Source: Delphinapterus leucas
Taxonomy: Eukaryota > Chordata > Mammalia > Artiodactyla > Monodontidae
Length of the DNA: 64,000 nucleotides
Assembly (NCBI RefSeq): GCF_002288925.2
Contig: NW_022098050.1
Location: 4,851,882-4,915,881, forward strand
Direction of reading: 5' to 3'
Part shown: positions 20,471 to 32,040 of the stretch, in pieces
Position numbering within the stretch: the first letter of the stretch is position 1
Layout: every line of letters starts with the position of its first letter
The notes under the pieces: generated by a model
Told to the model about the DNA's origin: nothing
Seen by the model: only the letters and a program-made list of their open reading frames with translations
The model's database searches: none
Program-made: the position numbers and the translations under genes

Positions 20471-23215
20471 CCACCATCTCCCAGGGCTGTTCTCGAGGCC
20501 AATGCCTGCAGCTGGGGCTTCCGGTGCCAGGAGTCCTGCTGGGCCGCCTGTACCCAGCATACCACGCCCCACAGTCCCCATCCCACCCGCGACCCTTACC
20601 CATCCCCCTCCCGGATTTCGCCAGAATTGGGGCGGGGGCGGCCCACAGGGAGTCCCAGGGAGGAGGCTGCCCACCTGAGGAAGGACAGGACTGCAAGGCT
20701 AGCACTCAGCTGGACCTCAGACCTGCTTCCCCGCCTGCAAATCTGCAAATCGCGGCCAGACAGCGCATTGAAAGGGGACCACTGGGCCCGGCTTGACAAG
20801 GAGACTAAGGGATGCTAAGAGCTATGAGGCCCGCAGTGAAGGGGGGCTCCTGCTGTGGCCTTATCCCCCCACCCTCCCACCCCGGCCCTGACCCGGTCGC
20901 GGTCCCTTCCGCACTCTAAGTGGGCATTAATGCGGCCAGCGCTAACTCGATTTCATCACAGGGAGACAGGAATCATTTTTCTCCCGTCCTTTGCTTCTGC
21001 TCCGTCTCTCTCCTCTGATGGGGACAGTTGGTTCGGCCTCATGAGGCCAGATTTGCAGGGGTTTTGGCCTTTTCTTACTTGCTTAATGACAACCTGGGGA
21101 AAGAGGAGGCCAAGACGGAGAGATGGAGAAAAACACAGGCTCCGGGCACAAAGCAGTCTCCCACAATCTAAAGCCGACCTGTTTCGGGGGGGGGGGGGGT
21201 CGTTATGCATCTTTCCTGTCACCTGGTGACGCGGGACGCCCGAGGGCCACATGGCACGGCAGGCGAGATATGCCAACAGCCCTTCTCGCCAAATTGATGG
21301 GAAATCAAATGATGCAGGGAAGTTTCTAGAAGGGAAAAGAAGAAAGACAGCGAGAAAGACAACATTCGATTTCCCCCGTTGAGGAGGCTGACACCACCCT
21401 CTGCCAAGCATGGCTTGTTACTTCACGCCAGGCGTGTGCAGAGGGTTGCCGGCAAGACCATAAACAGCTACAAGAGCAGAGCACAGAGCCATCCGCCACG
21501 TGCAACGGAAGCCCAGAAATGGATGCAATTCATTGGAACGTGCTTAACTCAAGGTGGCTCTCCGAGCAGGCAAGGTTAGAATCAGGCTCCTCTCAGGTGG
21601 GGGGAAAAAAAAAATCGGAACGGCATCAGAGAAAGTTAACCAACGTATTGTATAAAACTACATTTATTAGAATAATAACGCTCGCATTTTGAGCGCCTGC
21701 TCTGAGCGGGAGCGTTGCCAGACCTTTTTGCACACATTACCTCATTTAATCCTCGCGACAGGTAAAGCGGATATTACAATCTCCGTTTTCATTTCTGAAA
21801 TCTGGAAAACCTTCCTGTGAGTTCATTTTTTCTGCAGCTGCAAATGTTCCCTTCTCTGGGCCTGCGTGTTTCTAAAACACGTGCAATCCTAAATAAACAT
21901 TAAAAGATCGTGATCTTCAGAAAACAATGCAGGAAGAGGTCTGTCTTCCTGGAGGCCGGCACTGATGGGAAGGGGTAGGCGAGCTGGAAGGGCATCCTCC
22001 AGCTGCAGTGGCATATGAGCTGGGGCAAGGAGCGGCCCTCCAAGAACTCCCCACAGCTAGCTGTCCACACCCACCTCCTCACAGTTCGGGGAAGCACGCT
22101 CTTTTTTTTTTCTTTCTTTTTTATGGCTACTCTCCCCGATTGGAAGTTTCTTTCTGACACCACTGCACACATGCACAAGTTGGTTCATATCTTTCCTCTT
22201 GGTTGCAAAACATTAACGGCAGCCTAACTGTCCTAAATATTTCCTGATGCTCATCATCATGCAGGCTTTCAGAAAATGGGGAGGAAGTTGTCGCGGACCC
22301 TGGAGAAGCTGACCTCCGCTGCCCACCGCAGGGGCACAACCTCAATCCAACAAGGCATTCATGGAACATCTCTGCGCTGGGCTCCCCGGAGTTCACAAAA
22401 GCCCCCACCTGAGCAGGGAACAGTGTCCCGCCATCACTGAACAGAGCCTTCCTGGGAGAGGTCACAAACAGGGCAGGGTTAGAGAGCTAGAAGACTGAAC
22501 AGTCTGCTAAGCGGTACCCCAGAGCACAGACACCCAAAGGTGTCTCCCTCACCGGTGACACCTTACAAGACCACAGATTGATTTCGATCATGCAGTCATC
22601 ACTCAAAACCTTGAGAAATGCCAGCGGTAGTCGCCAGACCACACGAAAACCTTTGTTTCATTGCATTAACCTTAGTTTCATATTTGCCCCCTCCCCTAAA
22701 GTAGTAGTCCCCACATACAGGTAATCTCTTTGGGAGGTGATCCCAGGAAATACAATTGAGAGAGTGGAGAAAGTGAGATAAGAAAGGGGGAAAAGGCAAA
22801 AAGAGTGCACTAGTAAGCAGATTTGCATTGTAGGCAACTGACCCATTTGGGACCCTCTGGGAGACTGTAGAATTGTCCCACAGAGCAGTGATATTGATCC
22901 ATTATCTCCCCTGCCTCATTGGTTGAGAGTCACTCTGAGGGTGTTCTTTCCCCAGCTCTTGCAGTGCCGTTATCCCGGCTGCAAGCCACTTGGAAGGGCC
23001 TTCATCCCCTCCAAGGCCAGCCAACCCCTTCTGGCAGAGACATGCAGGAAGCCATCTGCAGGTGCAAGAACTGTCAGCAGGGGCCTCTGGGGTGGGTGGA
23101 GGGCACACGGGCACGGACAGCACCTGCTACAGATCTGGATGACTTTTGAACCGTCAGCAAGAAATCAGATCCACCTTCACAAGGTAAAGATTGCTATCAG
23201 CAGAGATCTTTAGAG
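20470..23215. other. Unannotated largely unique block
   Basis: About 2.7 kb, moderately CpG-containing at 20.5-21.0 kb but not clearly a CpG island. A G run (about 21186-21198), a short T/C tract (22101-22121) and a probable MIR remnant are the only simple features. No gene recognised. Confidence 0.45.
21685..21800 (-). mobile_element. MIR SINE remnant
   Basis: ACACATTACCTCATTTAATCC followed by a CCTCGCGACAGG-like segment matches the reverse-oriented MIR region that encodes the usual TTAATCCTCACAACAACC phrase. Confidence 0.6.
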
Positions 23216-23217
23216 GA

Positions 23218-23315
23218 GTAATAATAATAGCTGGAGTTTATTGCATGCCAGCTGCACTAAGTCTTTTAGTTCTCACGCACCTGTATAAAATAGGCACCGT
23301 TATTAGGTAAGGATG
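23218..23315 (-). mobile_element. MIR SINE remnant
   Basis: AATAATAGCTGGAGTTTATTG and a TGCCAGCTGCACTAAG segment followed by TTCTCACGCACCTGTATAAAA resemble the reverse-oriented 3' part of MIR. Confidence 0.55.
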
Positions 23316-23744
23316 TGGACGTACCACAAACTCCAAGGCAGTCCCACAGACATCTTGGAGCACTGAACGCATCATTGGAATGAACAGTCATCCAAGGGAT
23401 AGTTTTAAGGAAGGAGATAAGGTAGATTCGTGTGTGTATATATAAATATATGTATGTGCAAATGCATTTGGGTATGTTTGTTAAAAGCAAAAATTGTCTC
23501 ATTATTTATACATGAACCAATGAATAACCAGTTGAATTTTGACCACCGGAAATGCCCTAGGAATTTAGAAGCAGTAAGTACCTGTGCTGGAAATACTAAG
23601 AAAGGCTTTATGGGAAAGATGGTCCTGGAGCTGTGGTTGAAAGGTGAGAAATTAGCATGAAATAAGTCCTAGAGGCAGGATGGAGGAGGGCATGGAGGGG
23701 CCACCTCGTCTAGAATATTTGTCAAGATGTCAACCTACTGTTCG
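23316..23744. other. Unannotated sequence
   Basis: No gene or named repeat; a short TATA/GTGT-rich patch lies at 23430-23457. Confidence 0.4.
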
Positions 23745-24128
23745 CCAAGTATTTCCAGCTCTCTGCTTCCCTGGCGTATGGTAGAATGACATTGGCTTGC
23801 CCTCCTTTGAAGTTCGATGTGGCCATTTAACTTGATTTGGCCAATGAAACATTAGCAGAACTTACTTGTGAAACTTACTTAGAGTGAAAGTTTTAAGATT
23901 CAGGGCATGATTCACCACGTTCTTTCCCCCCTTGGAGGTGATCATAGAGCACAAACTAAGATGGACTCTCAGCCCTCCTAGATACCTGAGTGACTCTGAC
24001 AGGAAGAGCCCCTTCTCCTGCCGACCTACACAAAACATATAGCGTGAGCAAGAAATAAACCTTTGTTGCTGTGTTGTAAGCCACTGAGATTTGGTTGTTG
24101 CTGCAGCATAACCCCGCCCATCCTGACC
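23745..24128 (+). mobile_element. Ancient MaLR-like LTR (forward)
   Basis: Contains TTGGCCAATGAAACATTAGC and ends AAATAAACCTTTGTTGCTG, GTAAGCCACTGAGATTTGG and CATAACCCCGCCCATCCTG, an LTR-type polyadenylation region. The next element is the same family in reverse. Confidence 0.65.
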
Positions 24129-24525
24129 AACATGCTAGGCTTGTGCTATCATAACAAACAACTCCCAGATCTCAGCGGCTCAACAAACAAACTTCATGCC
24201 CTTGCAAGGTTCACTGGAAGGCAATGGATGAAAGGGGGAGAGTGTTCTGCTCCAATCAGTCACTCAGGGACTTAAGCTAATGGAGGCTCCACCACCTGGA
24301 ACATTCCCACTACTCTCCCAGCAAGAGTGGAAAGAGTTGGAGGGTCCTAGAGGGCCTTCTCATTGCCTCAATATAAAAGTATCATACATCACTTCCATAT
24401 ATATTTCATTGGGCAGAACTGGTCACTGGTTCTGCCTAACAGCAAAGGGACTGGGAAGTATCATGTCCTCCATGCCCAAGGAGAGAAGAACTGACTATTG
24501 GTGAGCACTAATAATGTCCACCACA
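24129..24525 (-). mobile_element. Ancient MaLR-like LTR (reverse)
   Basis: Starts with CATAACAAACAACTCCCAGA and CTCAGCGGCTCAACAAACAA, the reverse complement of the end of the preceding LTR, and continues through GGAGGCTCCACCACCTGGAAC and TTGGGCAGAACTGGTCACTGG. The two copies therefore face each other. Confidence 0.6.
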
Positions 24526-24539
24526 CCTGGCTCCAGAAT

Positions 24540-24855
24540 ACTGGAAAGTAGTGGGCAGTTGGAGGTTGGAGAGCATGGGCACAGGTTAAGAAGGCTTTTG
24601 AGAGCCAGAAGGTGACCCATGAGGTATCAGGGAGCCACTGTAAGTCTATGAGCAGGGCAGGGACATGAGAGAGGCTGATTTAAGTATCACTGGACTAGCA
24701 GTCTAGTGCTGGACAGATGGGTATGCAGGGGACCAATGGAGCTTGGTGGGGATTGTATGCTTATATTCAAGGAGATTTGTTAGGAGGCTGTTGTATTAAT
24801 CAATGCCCGTAGTGATGAGAGCCTGGCACCCACTGTTGTCAGAGGAAGAGAGATG
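24540..24855 (+). mobile_element. L2-like LINE fragment
   Basis: AGGGAGCCACTGTAAGTCTATGA, GCAGGGCAGGGACATGAGAG and TTAGGAGGCTGTTGTATTAA are degenerate versions of phrases in an ancient LINE (L2-type). The same family appears near 50.0-50.2 kb. Confidence 0.5.
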
Positions 24856-24907
24856 AGGAGTGAATCTTGTGATACCCTTAAGGAAAGAGGAAGTATGGTA
24901 TATTGGG

Positions 24908-25205
24908 AGCTCAGGCTTTGACATCAGACAAACCAGGATTCAAATCCCACCTCTGACACCTACTATCTTTTTTTTTGGCCGTGCCACGTGGCTTGCGGGA
25001 TCTCAGGTCCCCAACCAGGGATTGAACCCTGGCCACGGCAGTGAAAGCCTGGAATCCTAACCACTAGACCACCAGGGAACTCCCACCTACTAGCTTTTTG
25101 ATCTTTGGCAAAACACATTAACTTCTCAGAACCTTGGTGTTCTTGTCTGCAAAATGAGGACAATAACATTACTTACCTCGTACAGCTATCATGAGGATTG
25201 GAAGA
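24908..25205 (+). mobile_element. MIR SINE split by a CHR SINE
   Basis: The left half (GACATCAGACAAACCAGGATTC, CAAATCCCACCTCTGACACC) and right half (GCAAAATGAGGACAATAACA, ATCATGAGGATTGGAAGATTA) are in register with the MIR consensus and are separated by the inserted SINE at 24971-25083. Confidence 0.8.
24971..25083 (-). mobile_element. Short CHR-2-type SINE
   Basis: Reverse-oriented body with TTTTTGGCCGTGCCACGTGGC, GGGATTGAACCCTGG (B-box region) and ACCACCAGGGAACTCCC. Target duplications CACCTACTATCTTT (24957-24970) and CACCTACTAGCTTT (25084-25097) show insertion into the MIR. Confidence 0.88.
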
Positions 25206-25229
25206 TTAGTGATTATGTTTCTAAATTGA

Positions 25230-25366
25230 CAGTGGAAGTGGTGATGGTGGAGATGTTGATGGTTGTGGTGACAGTGATGGTGATGGTGGTCATATTGGTG
25301 GTAATGGAGATAGATGGTGGTCGTGATGGTGGTGGAGATGGTGGGAGTGGTAGTGGTGCCAGTGAT
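25230..25366 (+). repeat. Imperfect (TGG/TGA) trinucleotide-rich tract
   Basis: About 135 bp built from GATGGTGGT-like units with many substitutions, an old degenerate simple repeat. Confidence 0.85.
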
Positions 25367-25554
25367 TCATAAAACGACTAAGATTAAAGCTTAGGGGAAT
25401 AAAATATCTAGAATTAGGGGCAAGACAAGGAAGAGGTTCCCACTATGTAAAATGTAGAAGTCGTAGTCAGAAGATAGAAAGTGAACTATGAAATCTAGGA
25501 CCCTAGAAACCAAAGGGAAAAAGTTTCGTTAAGAAGGCTTAAGGACACTTTAGG

Positions 25555-25881
25555 GGGACTTCTCTAGTGGCACCGTGGTTAAGAATCCATCTGCCAATGC
25601 AGGCGGGTTCAAGCCCTGGTCCAGGAAGATCCCACATGCCGTGGAGCAACTAAGCCCGTGCGCCACAACTACTGAGCCTGCGCTCTAGAGCCCTCAAGCC
25701 ACAACTACTGAGCCTGCGTGCCTAGAGCCCGTGCTCCACAACAAGAGAAGCCACCGCAATGAGAAGCCCGCGCACCGCAACAAAGAGTAGCTCCCGCTCA
25801 CCGCAACTAGAGAAAGCCTGCACGCAGCAACGAAGACCCAACGCAGCCAAATATAAATAAATAAATAAAATTATTTTACAA
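25555..25881 (+). mobile_element. CHR-1 SINE
   Basis: Complete CHR-1 layout: GGACTTCTCTAGTGGCACC start, GCGGGTTCAAGCCCTGGTCC B-box region, CAACTACTGAGCCTGCG repeats and an AAATAAATAAATA tail. Target duplications AAGGACACTTTAGG (25541-25554) and AAGAACACTTTAGG (25882-25895) flank it. An internal duplication of the CCACAACTACTGAGCC segment is visible. Confidence 0.92.
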
Positions 25882-26329
25882 AAGAACACTTTAGGACACA
25901 GAAGACATGAACAAGTCATTAGATTTTATAAGAATAAAGTGACTATGACCTGGTGAAGGAGCAAGTTGGTGGCAAGGGATTAAGAGGGGCGAGGCATCTG
26001 AGAGGTGGAGCCCAGCGGGTGTAGACCTCCCTCATGAGTTTCCAGTGAAAGGAAGAATGATAAAAGGACCTTTGTCAGTCAGAAATGTTTTTGGCTGCAA
26101 GTAACAGTAATTTTTTTAAGAAGTCCGCGGAGAGAAAGAGAGGAGAAATAGCTGTAAAAATGCTTTGCATTCACAGAGTTGAAAAGATCAGCCATAGATA
26201 GAGAGGGGAAAAGAAATCAATAGTTAAAATTTAAAATAAGGCTCTATTTAACTTATAGCTCCTTTCTTTTCCTAACAGATCTTTACAGACCATTTTCATT
26301 GAAGAACCCCAATATTTGGATGAGGCTGA

Positions 26330-26860
26330 GCCATTTTTCATAGTCTTTGAAGTTGTCCCTCAATATCTCTTCTCTCCTGGCTCCCCAGGAGAAAGACTGC
26401 ATTTCCAAGCTAGGTGTGGTCACGTGACTAAGTTCCGGCCATTGGGACATAAATGGAAGCATGACCTGTCCGTTTCCAAGAATCTTCCTTAAAAGACAGC
26501 AGATCTGTGCCTTTTCATCTCCTTATTTTTAGTCACTTCCTCTCGCCTGTTGCCTTAAACATGGGTGTTGTGGTTGCCATCTTGGACCACGGGGCTAAAG
26601 GCCCCATTCTTTTTTCTCTTCTTCTTCTTTTGGCCACGCTGCACGGCATGCAGGATCTTAGTTCCCCGACCAGGGATCGAACCTCTGCCCCCTGCAGTGG
26701 AAGCACAGAGTCTTAACCACTGGACCGCCAGAGAATTCCCTAAAGGCCCCATTCGAGGGCAGAGCATTGAGCTTGGGGATCCTAGATCCCTGAGGACTTC
26801 ATGGAGCAGAGAAGTCATTCCAGCTCTGGCCTGAAGCCAAAGCCCATCTTCCCAGACGCA
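26330..26860 (+). mobile_element. Ancient LTR-like repeat split by a CHR SINE
   Basis: GGTCACGTGACTAAGTTCCGG, CATTGGGACATAAATGGAAGC and later GATCCCTGAGGACTTCATGGA follow the order of the MaLR-like LTR family seen at 23.7 kb. The SINE at 26609-26739 interrupts it with clear target duplications. Confidence 0.55.
26609..26739 (-). mobile_element. CHR-2-type SINE
   Basis: Reverse-oriented body with TTTTGGCCACGCTGCACGGC, CCCCGACCAGGGATCGAACC (B box) and ACTGGACCGCCAGAGAATTCC. Perfect 14-bp target duplications CTAAAGGCCCCATT lie at 26595-26608 and 26740-26753. Confidence 0.92.
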
Positions 26861-27429
26861 GTGCCCAAGGAGGGGACGACTGGCCTGGATACCCACCGGG
26901 GTGCTGTCTGAGATTCACCCAGAGACTGCGGCAGTCTCACAGAGGGCTGTCCCAGTTCCTAGGTACCACTTTGCAGGGGGGAGAAGTAAAATCCACATTG
27001 TCCTCTGCCTACTCCTCAGGCGGGGGAAATCTTAGAAGGAAGGTGCCCGAGCAGCCCTTCAGAGCAGCTTGTGAGACACTGGGCCTCGGCGCTGGCTGGC
27101 TGGCTGGCAGGAGGACAGATTCTGATCTCAGTTGTGCATAGCTAACAAGCGGTGACTTCACGTTGGCAAGGCGAGCCGATTTGAGTGCTTTCAAGGACAC
27201 AATGTGTCCTGCTATCTGGAGGTGAAAATCAGAACTAAGCTGCTATATCTAGAGGCAAAGGAAAAGCTTTTGGAGGTTGATTCCACCCCTGTCCTGAAAT
27301 GAAGGCTGCTCCTCAGCCACACCAGCCCTTCGCCCCGTATGAGCTTCTGCGTCATTTCCCCTTAGGATTCATCCAGTACATCCCACCTACTGCCTGATTC
27401 TGTGGTCATCTTTTGGGCAGGGTCATCCC
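26861..27429. other. Unannotated sequence
   Basis: No gene or named repeat recognised, though 27300-27430 may be an eroded part of the adjacent L2. Confidence 0.4.
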
Positions 27430-27552
27430 TCCCATGACCCCATTATGAAATCCAGGAGAACAGGGAACCTGATTTATTCATTTTTGTAACTTCATGACCT
27501 AGCCCCACGCCTGGCACGCAGCAAATGCTCAAAAAAGAGGTCATTTGTGCCG
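27430..27552 (-). mobile_element. L2 LINE 3' end
   Basis: GAACCTGATTTATTCATTTTTG, CTAGCCCCACGCCTGGCACG and GCAAATGCTCAAAAA are the reverse-oriented final segment of L2 (usual phrase: GCACAGTGCCTGGCACATAG). Confidence 0.75.
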
Positions 27553-29197
27553 ATCCCCTGATGCCAGGCCAGCCTAACAAAGCCACATCTAGTCCATATC
27601 GAAGACCTGCCTCTTGTAACCCCGCAAAGTTTCAGAGAGAACTTCCACCAGCCCACCTTGGTAAAAGATAGTGACGTCAGTTTTCCAATGACTAGCCTAC
27701 ATTTCTCTGTCGCAGTTTAGAACCACTCCATGTCCTCTCAACATCAGTGTGACAGCCCAGCTGCCCACTGCCACCTACAACCTGGGCTGACATTCAGCCG
27801 CAAGGCACTGCTACGACAGCTGGACTGGTTGTTGAAATATTGAAATGCTTCTGTACCATGTAGTAAATAGCCACTGTCCCCAGCCCCCTGAATGTCCTCA
27901 TCTACCACCCTGATCACCCTCGGCTACTGCCCTGGAATCCTTAGATTCCACTCCAGAGCACAGAGGACCTCCAGGAACCCAAATCTCCAAGACAGTTCTG
28001 AGTCGTTGGTGCCCACATTCGAATCTCGCCCAGCCGTGGCAACTTCACCCTTCTCCTCCCCAGCTGAGTCCGGCAGCCTGTCCCCTCCCCTCGGGCGTTG
28101 ATGTGCAATGACAGCAGCCCCTGGCAGATGTGTAGGCAAATGTGCCGACCACAGATTGGGAAGTGGAGCTGTCAGCTGTCCACCACGGGAGGAGAGGTGA
28201 AGTCACTCAACAGGGACAGGTGGGGATCAAATGCCCAGAGAGGGGACAGGAGGCCAAAGCCTGGTCTGTGAAGCCACTGAAAGCCAGGATGAGGCTGGGC
28301 AGGATGAGGCTGGAGCCTGACCTGAGCGGGATGCCTGAGAGAGACCAAGTTCTTGGGCAAGTGTGAGGTCAAGGCCAGCCAGGCAAAAGACAAGCTTATC
28401 TGGGCTACCAGCTCCCTCTCCCAAGCCTGGAAATGCCCATGAAATGAGAAGGTACCCTGTTTTCCAGAAGGCAACCAAAAACCCACGAGAAACTCCAGGA
28501 GAGCCTTGAAGACAGCCTTGAAGTGGTGTCTGTTGGGATGGTGGGTGGCCAGAAGCAGAATGAAGGAATAGGTAAGAAAGAAGCTTCTGAACTTTGGTTT
28601 TTGCATCATCTCATCCACCGAAGACCTTGGGACTGTCATTTCCTGCCCCTCCGTGACAGAAATCAGTGTCGTGGGGAACAATCAGGTGGCACAAGCCCAC
28701 TGGGTGAGGAGCTGATGCAAAAAGACACTGGGCGAAGCTGTAGCGCCCAGGACTGCTGGGCTAGAATCTAGCAAGTCTGCTCCCTCCTCTGCTGCGGACA
28801 TTTGAGGGCTGAAAGGAAAATCACCGTCCGTAGGATTTGCCTGGTGACATGGCTGCAAACTGGAGGGACCAAGACTGGTTCTGTGGTGCCAGGGACTCTG
28901 CCACTACCTGGGGTCTGGCTTTCGGCCCTCCACCATGGCATGTGACCTCAAAGGGCAAAGCAATGAGGCCCCTGAGAAGAACGCCCAGCACAAAAGAAAG
29001 CCCTCAAACTGAACATCAGAACCAGCTGCAACGGACGTACGTGACCGGCACGGAAGGCCCAAGCATTTAAAATAAGCATGAGGACTCTCCTGAGGAGGGA
29101 AGAGAAGACAGCAGTGAGTGACCTCAGACAAGAACAGAGGATCATTGAAAAATACCAAATGGAAATCAGGAGAAAGAAAAGAAGAGATGAAATCAAG
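27553..29197. other. Unannotated largely unique block
   Basis: About 1.6 kb without a recognised transposon. A 15-bp duplication (AGGATGAGGCTGG) occurs near 28287-28315. ORFs on both strands show no family resemblance. Confidence 0.45.
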
Positions 29198-29207
29198 AGC
29201 ACGCTGG

Positions 29208-29545
29208 GGGACTTCCCTGGTGGCACAGTGGTTAAGAATCTGCCTGCCAAGGCAGAGGACATGGGTTCGAGCCCTGGTCCGGGAAGATCCCACATGCTGT
29301 GGAGCAACTAAGCCCATGCGCCACAACTACTGAAGCCCGTGCGCCTAGAGCCCGTGCTCCGCAACAAGAAAAGTCACCGCAATGAGAAGCCCGCGCACCG
29401 CAACGAAGAGTAGCCCCCGCTCGCTGCAACTGGAGAAAGCCCGCACGCAGCCATGAAGACCCAACCGCAGCCAAAAATAAATTTAAAATAAAAATAAATA
29501 AATAAATAAAGCATATTTGTCAAAGAGCTCTTAAAAAAAAAAAAA
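29208..29545 (+). mobile_element. CHR-1 SINE with an extra tail
   Basis: Near-consensus CHR-1 body with the B box GGTTCGAGCCC and an AAATAAATAAATAAA tail. After the tail come about 22 non-SINE bases (GCATATTTGTCAAAGAGCTC plus TT) and then a second A run. Target duplications AGCACGCTGG (29198-29207) and AGCTCGCTGG (29546-29555) enclose everything, so the extra bases came with the insertion. Confidence 0.9.
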
Positions 29546-29555
29546 AGCTCGCTGG

Positions 29556-30229
29556 TTGGGATAAATACTAGCACGGGGACAATTAGAGACCAAATTGGCG
29601 AGCCTGTTCTTCGGATGCCATCCACGTCCCACGCATATCCCTCGGGTCCCTTTCTCATTTCTGTGCATGCCCAGAAACCCGCACCAGTGTCCCTTGGCTG
29701 GAGGACTGTCCTCCGGGTGCCAGACTTTCTTTGCCCGTGCACACAGCCAGTACCTGGTACTGTGAATTCAGCCCTTAACCACTCATTGGAGGGAGAGGTA
29801 GTAAACACTCTGGCCGCCTTGTCCCAGACCAGGGCCAACTCTGAGGTGTGACCTCCCCTGTCTCCCAGAGGTCCCCTGTGGGACTCTGCGTGGTAGCACA
29901 CCCTCGCCTGGCGCTTTCCCCTCCCCATCCCAGTTCGACACTCCCCAGTTTGTTTTCCCAGAAAGCAGGTCCTAACAAATCACTTTCACATACCGCCCTG
30001 GCTCAGGGGCTTGCTTCTGGGGTACCCACCCTAAGATGCAGGGCAGCTTTTCTCAGTGAACGACACTGCCGTCTCTCCCGCTGCCCAAGCCCGAGACCTT
30101 GGAAGCCAAGATCTTGCACCTTGGAAGCCACCTGCACGCCATGCTCCCCCTCACCCCCCACATCCAATCCACCAGATTCCCTTGGCTCTAACCCCTGAAT
30201 GTCTCTAGAATCTTCTCTCTCTCACAGTC
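29556..30229. other. Unannotated sequence
   Basis: No gene or named repeat recognised. The ATCTTGCACCTTGGAAGCCA area is a short local duplication of CTTGGAAGCCA. Confidence 0.4.
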
Positions 30230-30590
30230 ATGTCCTGTGTGGACTACTGAAACAGCTCCTAGCAACTCATCCCTTCCTGTCTTGGCCCCTCTGATCCTTC
30301 CTCTAGGAAGTGGCTCCCTGTTGCCCTCAAGCTAAAGTCCAGTCTTAAGCGTGTTTGCAGGGCCTCTGCTGCCCTGGCCCCTCGTCTCTCACCACTCACC
30401 ACCTCCTCAGCCTCACTGAGCCCATCAACTCCATGTCTCACACAGGCTCCTCCTTCTGTCCCCGACAGCTGTCCGCCCTGCAGCCTGCTCTGAGCTTGCC
30501 CTCTTTGGGCTCTCCATCTAAATGCCCCTGACTCTGGAAGCCTTCCCCTCTCCCTCTCTAGCCCTGTCCAGTGCCCCTACCACTCTGGGA
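30230..30590 (-). mobile_element. L2 LINE 3' fragment
   Basis: CCCTGTTGCCCTCAAGCTAAAG, GTCCAGTCTTAAGCGTG, the CTGGCCCCTCGTCTCTCACC block and CTGACTCTGGAAGCCTTCCC follow the reverse-oriented L2 3' consensus. Confidence 0.72.
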
Positions 30591-30689
30591 TGGACACTTC
30601 ATGTATTATCTGCTCCTTTTCCACAAGCGGCCCCCTCCCCATCCACAAGGTTTCCACGGACAGCACCGTATTCATCGTTCATAACCCCA

Positions 30690-31095
30690 CCCCTTCCCTG
30701 AAGTTGATTGGACCAGAGCTGGATACCTGACCAAGCAAAGCCAATGAAACCCTTCCCCAGGATTTTTGGACCTGGAATGGAGAAAGGTGAGTAAATCTGA
30801 CTGGGCGGCTGAAGCTGCGGGAGACAGTACCCCAAAGCATCGGACTTTATATTCTCTGTCACATGAAGAAAGCCAGTCTGCATGAGAGAGAAGAGAGATA
30901 CAAAAGAGCAGAGAGGAGATGGAGAGAAGAGGTTCCCGGGTTCCTAGTGTCCTGAGCCCAGACACATTGCTGCCTTGAGTTCTGTGACATGCCCGTTTCC
31001 CTGTAAATGATAGCGGAACTTGAACTCCATTTTCCTTTAAGCTAGTTTGAATTGAGTTTTGTCCCTTGCAACAAAAGAGCTGTAACTATTAAGCT
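30690..31095 (+). mobile_element. Ancient LTR-like interspersed repeat
   Basis: TGATTGGACCAGAGCTGGATA, CCAATGAAACCCTTCCCCAGG, GATTTTTGGACCTGGA and the ending CTTGCAACAAAAGAGCTGTAA are in the order of a known ancient mammalian LTR-type repeat. Family name uncertain. Confidence 0.5.
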
Positions 31096-32040
31096 AACGT
31101 CAGACTTCCCTGTAAGCGTTTGTTTAGTCGGCCCTCTTCTAGTCGGCGAGCTTCTGTCCCTCTCTTCTTCCCTATGGAATGAGAGGACCAAGTGCAGTGC
31201 TTGGGCCATGGTAGGTGCTCAGCGTGCGTGTGGGCAACAGCATGGAGGTGGCAGCGGGTGTGGCGGCTGCTCATTGCTGCAAAACAGGTGCAGGCACAGA
31301 CTGGTCATTTCATCTCTCCAGAGGCTACCCAATCTGGCAGCTCCTACATCCCTTCTTGTGCCCTGCAGGTGGGCAGTGGGGGAGGATGGGGCACATGCAC
31401 TGGGACTCAGTCCAGTTCCGAGCTTTAGGAGTTCAAAGGGGGCTACTGACAGCTTGAGCGACCCTCCTAAGTAGCTTTGGTCCTGTTGCAGGGGCACATT
31501 GAGTTATGCCCCTGCAGGGGTCTGGCTGACCCTGACCATAGGCTAAGAAGTGAGTCTGCTGTTATTTCCCGAGCCCGATGACAAGGAATTACCACACGGA
31601 AACCCATTACCACATGGCTCCGGACATGGCCAGAGGAATGGGATCCTATTCCCACAGACCAGCATGCTGACATTCAAAAAGCCAAGGAATACATCCAGCT
31701 GGAATCAACCCCCAAACGTGTCTGAAAATGCCCGTGACATCCTTTAGAAATGTCAGCCCCTGGTCATCAGCGAGGGTGGGGAATGTTCTGTCACTCCTCG
31801 GGGACAGCACACCCCAGGAGTGGAAACACCTGCCCTTTTGCCTTTGGAGAGAGGGTATTTCCCAAAACGCATCCACAAAGGGCAAAGCAGGTTAGGTACC
31901 AAGGTTTAAATTAGGCATAATTACTCAGCCTCCCCACTGCAGGCTCTTCTTTTCTTTTCTTTTTTTTTTTTTAAGATCTACAAAGGCTTCTGGAAGCCAA
32001 GCAGGCCTGTGACTTTCCCTTTCTTTGTTTATTTTCCTCT
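31096..32040. other. Unannotated sequence
   Basis: No gene recognised. A T/C-rich run of about 25 bp lies at 31949-31973. Confidence 0.4.

Noticed and set aside
19974..20705. 243-codon minus-strand ORF with a polyglycine run, and opposite-strand polyproline ORFs
   Set aside because: Produced by the 36-base C run, with no domain on either side.
20500..21000. Possible CpG island
   Set aside because: CpGs are present but scattered, and by eye the density does not clearly reach island level; no promoter or transcript is evident.
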